Assembly (NCBI RefSeq): GCF_963924675.1
Contig: NC_089232.1
Coordinates: 50,282,759 to 50,346,758, forward strand
Reading direction: 5' to 3'
Length of the DNA: 64,000 nt
DNA from: Phocoena phocoena
Taxonomy: Eukaryota; Chordata; Mammalia; Artiodactyla; Phocoenidae
Shown: piece after piece, positions 58,961-64,000 of the stretch
How the letters are laid out: the number at the start of each line of letters is the position of its first letter
Numbering within the stretch: the first letter of the stretch is position 1
Program-made: the position numbers and the translations under genes
Notes under the pieces: generated by a model
What the model was told of the DNA's origin: nothing
The model's input: the letters and a program-made list of their open reading frames with translations, nothing else
Database searches by the model: none

Positions 58961-59550
58961 AGGCCCAGTAAAATATACAAGGAATGAGAGGGGACACCCT
59001 TGGCTTATTCATAATTAAAGGGGAAGTGGTCAGCCTCTCACCATTCGATACGATGTTTGCTGTAGATTTTTCAGAGATGCCTTTTATCAGGCAGAAGAAT
59101 GTCAAGAACTGTGAAGGATGTGAGCCTTTACAGTACTTTCAAGCTAACAAGCTTACCTGCTACAGTTTCATGGATGCTGGCAGAAAACATGAGACTCCTG
59201 GGTCAGAGACAAAGAAATTTATTACTTACAGTACAGCAAGCAACATGAGCTTCTCAGTCACTTTGGATTTCAGTTTTCCCATGGGGCTGTGCAGAGCAGC
59301 CCAGGTGGATGCTGCTTAGGAAACCCTAATATTTTATAAAGGCTGCAAGCAAATGTGTCTGACCTTTGCCCCAAAGTGAGCCATTCTCTTTATTATGCTG
59401 GACCGCTAACAAACTTGTCCTCTACTCTGAAGGTAGACACTATATCCATCTTCCACAGTCATCCACTATAAAAATATCCTTGAAAATATAGTTTTGAAGA
59501 AAAGATTGTCAGTGCCTCTGTTTGCAAGACATGGGAAAGTGTGAGACACC
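58960..59550. other. Intergenic DNA, no repeat recognised
   Basis: A 111-codon open frame (58984-59319, plus) has no recognised similarity. Confidence 0.35.
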
Positions 59551-59965
59551 CTACTTCACCTCCATTAGGATGATTTAGGATTACTATTATGAGAGAGAGA
59601 GGGAGAAAGGAAGAAAAGAACAAGTGTTGGAGGGGATATGGAAAAATCGGACCATTTGAGCATTGCTGTGGGAATGTAAAAGGGTACAGCTGCTGTAGAA
59701 AACAGTATCATGGTTCCACAAAAAAATTGAACACAGAATTATCATATCATCTGGTAATTCTACTTCTAGGTATATACCCATCAAAATTGAAAGTAGGTAT
59801 TTAAACAGATCCTTGTGCACCAATGTTCACAGCAGCATTATGCATAAGACCCAACAGGTAGAAACAACTCAAATGTTCATCAACAGATGAACAGGTAAAC
59901 AAAATATGGTATGCATTATGGTATGTATATACATTGTATGTATATTATATTATATATTATTTATG
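59550..59965 (+). mobile_element. Old L1 3' fragment
   Basis: 'gtgggaatgtaaaagggtac' and 'tctaggtatatacccatcaa' are L1 3'-end features, diverged. Confidence 0.7.
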
Positions 59966-62332
59966 GTAAGTTTATAGTGATACAAGCCTACCTCAACAAA
60001 CAAAAAACCTCATATAACCTAAACTTACACCTAAAGGAACTAGAAAAAGAACAAACAAAACCTAAAGTTAGAAGAAAAGAAGTAATAAAGATCATAGCAC
60101 AAATAAGTGAAATAGAGACTAAAAGACAATAGAAAAGATGAAGAAAACTAAGATCTGGCTCTTTGAAAAGATAAACAAAATAGATAAACTTTTAGCCAGA
60201 CTTATCAAGAAAAAAAGAGAACAGTCTCAAATAAATAAAATCAGAAATGAAAGGGAACTTACAACTGACACCACAGAAATAAAAAGGATCATAAGCGATT
60301 ACTATGAACAATTATACACCAATAAAATGGACAACCTAGAAGAAATGAACAGATTCCTAGAAATGCGTAACCTCCCAAGACTGAATCTGGAAGAAATAGA
60401 AAATATGAACAGACTGATTATCACTAATGAAAGTGAATCAATAATTTAAACACTCCCAACAAGCAAACGTCCAGGACGTTTCAGATGGCTTCACAGGTGA
60501 ATTCTACCAAATATTTAAAGGAGTTAACACCTATCCTTGTCAAACTGTTCCAAAAAATTGAAGAGAAAGGAATGCTTCCAAACTCATTCTTTGAGGCCAA
60601 CATCACTCTGATACCAAAACCAGACAAAGGTACTCCTAAAAAAGAAAATTACAGGCCAACACAGGAACATAAATTCAAAAATCCTCAACAAAGTATTAAC
60701 AAACTGAACTCAACAATACATTAAAAGGATCCTACACCATGATCAAGTGGGATTTATCCCAGGAATGAAAGGATGGTTCAATATCTCAAATCAATCAATG
60801 TGATACACCATATTAACAAATTGAAGAATAAAAATTATATGATCATCTCAATAGATGCAGAAAACTTTTGACAAAATTCAATATCATTTATGATAAAAAC
60901 TCTCAGTGAAGTGGGTGCAGAAGGAACATAACTGAACATATGACTTTTATTAAGTCATATATGACAAACCTACAGCCAACACTTACAACTACATCAAAAA
61001 GAATTAAGTACCTAGGAATAAATCTAACTAAGGAGGTAAAAGACCTGTACTGGGAGAACTATGAGACATTGATGAAAGAAATTGAACATAACACAAACAA
61101 ATATTCCATGCTCATGGACTGGAAGAATTAATATTGCTAAAATGACTGGATTCCCCAGGCAATTTTTCAGATTCTATGCAATTCTATCAAAATACCAATG
61201 CATTTTTCTCAGAACTAAAACAAGTACTTTGAACTGAAACACAAAAGACCCTGTATTACCAAAATAATCTTGAGAAAGAAGAACAAATCTGGAAGTATTA
61301 TGCTATTTGATTTCAAGGTATACTACAAAGTTACAGTAAATAAAACAGTATAGTACTGGCACAAAAACAGACATATACATCAGTGGAAGAGAACAGAGAG
61401 CCCAGAAATAAACCCATGCTTATAATATCAATTAATCTATGACAAAGAATCGAGAACACACAATGGGGAAAAGACAGCCTCTTCAATAAATGGTGCTGGG
61501 AAAACTGGGCAGCTACATGCAAAAGAATCAAACTGGACTACTTTCTCACACGATATACAAAGATAAACTCAAAATGGATTAAAGACTTAAATGTAAGACC
61601 TGAAGCCATAAAATTCTTAGAAGAAAACTTAGTAATATGCTCTTTGACATTTGTCTTAGCAATATTCTTCCCCTCAGGCAAGGGAAATAAGCACAAAAAT
61701 AAACAAAAGGGACTACATCAAACTAAAAAGCTTTTGCACAGTGAAGAAACTATTAACAAATGAGAAAACAGCCTTTTGAATAGAAGAAAATATTTGCAGA
61801 TGATATAACTGATAAGGGATTACTATCCAAAATGTAGAGGACTCATACAAGTCAACATCAAAAAAACAAACAACCTGATTGAAAAATGGGTAGAGGACCT
61901 GAATAGACATTTTCCCAAAGAAGACATACAGATGGCAACAGACACATGAGAAGGTGCTCAGCATCAATATCATAATGGAAATGCAAATCAAAACCACAGA
62001 GAGATACCACCTTACATCTGTCAGAAAAGCTACTATCAAAAAGACAATAAATGACAGGTGTTGGGAAGGATGTAGATGAAAGGAACCCTTGTGCTATTTG
62101 TGGGCATGTAAATTGGTACAGCCAATATGGAAAACAGTATGGAGATTCCTCAAAATATTAAAACTAGAACTACCATGATCCAGCATTTCCACTTCTGGGT
62201 ATCTGAAGAAAACAAAAACACGAATTCAAAAACATATATTAATCTCTATTTTCATTGCAGCATTATTTAAAATAGCCAAGATATGGAAGCAACCTAAGTG
62301 TCCACTGATAGATGAATAAAGATGTGGAATAT

Positions 62333-62379
<47 letters not shown>

Positions 62380-62850
62380 TATCTACCTATCTATATATGC
62401 CATAAAAAATGAAATCTTGCAGCCTGTAACAATATGGGTGGACCTAAAGTGTATTATGCCAAATGAAATAAGACAAAGACAAATACAGTATGATTTCACT
62501 TACATGTGGAATCTAAAAATCAAAACAAATGTAACAAAACAGAAACAGATTCATAGATACGTATATAGAACAAACTGGTTGTTGCCAGAGGGGAGGTGGG
62601 ATGGAATAAATGAGTGAAATAGGTGAGGGAGATTAAGAGGTACAAACTTTAGTTGTAAAATAAGTAAGTCACAGGGATGTAATGTACAGCATAGGGAATA
62701 TAGTAATATCGTAATAACTTTGTATGGTGACAGATGGTAACTAGACGTATCGTGGTAATCATTTTGTAATGTATAAAAATATTGAATCACCATGCTACGC
62801 TGTACACTTGAAACTAATATAATATTGTAAGTCAATTATACTTCAGAAAA
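59966..62850 (+). mobile_element. L1 ORF2 and 3' UTR with internal deletion
   Basis: ORF2 from the middle of the protein (for example KIWLFEKINKIDKLLARLIK at about 60147) through the RT-encoding part, a deletion at about 60980/60981, and then the C-terminus and 3' UTR. An (AC)n run sits in it at 62340-62378. Several frameshifts. Confidence 0.88.
62340..62378. repeat. (AC)n microsatellite inside L1
   Basis: About 18 AC units preceded by acatacat, in the L1 3' UTR. Confidence 0.95.
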
Positions 62851-62851
62851 A

Positions 62852-63130
62852 TTTGTTCATTTCATCTAAGTTGAATGTATTGGCTTAACGGTCTTAATAG
62901 TACTCTTTTATTATCCTTTTAATACCTGTAGGATCTGTCCTTATGTCTCATTTCATTTCTGATTTTGCTAATTTGTGTCCTCTTTATTTTTCCCCATTAA
63001 TTAATCTGGCTAGAATTGTATCACTCTTATTGACCGCGTCAAAAATATTTCATATATTTTGCCCAGTTTTCTGGTTGTTTACAGAGGAGCTTAAATCTGA
63101 CCCTGTTACTTCATTATGGCTGCAAGTCAA
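62852..63130 (-). mobile_element. L1 ORF2 fragment, minus orientation
   Basis: 'catttcatctaagttgaatg' and 'tgtctcatttcatttctgat' match the same reversed ORF2 segment as 49030-49160. Confidence 0.7.
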
Positions 63131-63144
63131 AGTGGCAGGGTGAA

Positions 63145-63322
63145 ACAACGAGGACCTATTGTATAGCACAGGGAACTGTATTCAAAATATTGTAATAACC
63201 TATAATGGAAAAGAATCTGAAAAGTGTGTGTATATATATATATATTCAGTTATATACATATAATTGAATCTCTTTACTATACACCTGAAACATTGTAAAT
63301 CAACTATATTCCAATACAAAAA
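63145..63322 (+). mobile_element. L1 3' end
   Basis: 'tatagcacagggaactgtat' to 'caactatattccaatacaaa' plus A-run. Includes a short (TA)n stretch at 63231-63245. Confidence 0.82.
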
Positions 63323-63429
63323 AAAAGGGGGGGGGGAGAAAACCAAGTCATGGAATAAAATTGGGGGAAAAAACCCATAAACAAAGTGTTAGGGTGATTT
63401 CTTAAACCACATACACCTTCATCGGCTTC

Positions 63430-63850
63430 CCTAGGTACTTAAAATAAAAGCCCAAATCTTTAATTTGACTCACGTGGCTTTGCAAATTTTGGCCCCAGCT
63501 CTTTTGCTTTGTAAGACTAGCCTGCTACTTCACTGAAAATCTCATGTTTCCTCCAATCACAGGGCTCTTAGTGAATGCTATTAACCTTGCCCAGAAGAAT
63601 TTGCCATGCTTTCATTCCCAAATTACCTGCTTCTTTCAGATTTCAGCTTAAATTACATTCCTCAGGGTAACCTCCCCTGAAACCCCAGATTAAATGTTAT
63701 ATATTTTGAGAGCTCCGTATTTTCTTCTTTCATGGCAATCACCACAATTCACAATTGTGTTTACATTTTTGAGAGGGATTGTCTATTTTTCTTCTTAGTG
63801 TGTATTGTATGTCCAACACTTAAAACCCAGTGCTTGGGATTAAGCACTGA
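63430..63850 (+). repeat. L2 LINE fragment
   Basis: 'agatttcagcttaaattaca', 'cagggtaacctcccctgaaa' and 'gagagggattgtctattttt' are L2 landmarks. Confidence 0.65.
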
Positions 63851-63980
63851 AATACTTCAGTGAAAAGATGTTCAGTTCACAAAGGGTGTGCAACTTCTTG
63901 TCAATTCGTCTCAATATACAGGATTATCATATGAATTTAGTTCCATGGCAGAGCACTTTATTTAGCCTCGCTTAAAACAC

Positions 63981-64000
63981 CAAGTCCTAACCACTGGACC
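63981..64000 (-). mobile_element. Start of a CHR-type SINE cut by the window edge
   Basis: 'agtcctaaccactggacc' matches the interior of minus-oriented CHR SINEs such as that at 45981-45998. Confidence 0.5.

Noticed and set aside
28100..64000. Exons of the neighbouring gene (FOXN2 expected on this side from human gene order)
   Set aside because: No forkhead-like or other recognisable coding segment was found; the interval appears to be intergenic.

Overview
The window is mammalian nuclear DNA, almost certainly from a cetacean. The main evidence for the organism is the abundance of tRNA-derived CHR-type SINEs (5' end 'gggcttccctgg', 3' end 'cgtaccgc' plus an A-tail), a hallmark of whales and dolphins with relatives in hippos and ruminants. 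Alongside them are L1, L2, MIR and MER5-like repeats. There is no bacterial-style gene organisation, no CRISPR array and no operon.

One protein-coding gene is clear: the 5' half of PPP1R21 (KLRAQ motif protein), on the minus strand. Twelve coding exons lie between 27569 (ATG) and 2716, all bounded by GT-AG splice sites and keeping one open frame of 408 codons plus one base. The KLRAQ motif that names the family is formed across the exon 1/exon 2 junction. The gene runs off the left edge in intron 12, so roughly the C-terminal half of the protein is missing from the window. From established knowledge, PPP1R21 is a coiled-coil endosomal protein, a putative PP1 regulator and a subunit (Fy-2) of the Rab5-effector FERRY complex that links early endosomes to mRNA and ribosomes.

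The start of the gene lies in a CpG island (about 27250-28090). It has GC boxes, an ETS site, an E-box, two opposed YY1-type motifs that suggest a bidirectional promoter, and an RFX/X-box-like palindrome at its upstream edge.

From about 28.1 kb to 64 kb I find no credible protein-coding exon. This is gene-upstream/intergenic DNA; in human the next gene on this side is FOXN2, and no FOXN2 exon is recognisable here. The left part (28-46 kb) is a mix of old repeats, an unusual GC-rich patch near 36.8-37.3 kb and a near-perfect CTCF motif at 36.57 kb. The right part (46-64 kb) is mainly nested L1 fragments in both orientations, broken by SINEs, with one repeat-poor island at about 52.6-55.3 kb.

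The most interesting small-scale structures are retrotransposition footprints. Three consist of little more than a poly(A) tail flanked by 15-bp target-site duplications. One SINE appears to have carried 32 bases of downstream L1 sequence with it. One short retrocopy may derive from an LTR transcript. Two CHR-2 SINEs landed at the same position in two separate L1 copies. I did not find convincing evidence of a wholly new biological system. Repeat subfamily names are from recognition only and no database was searched.
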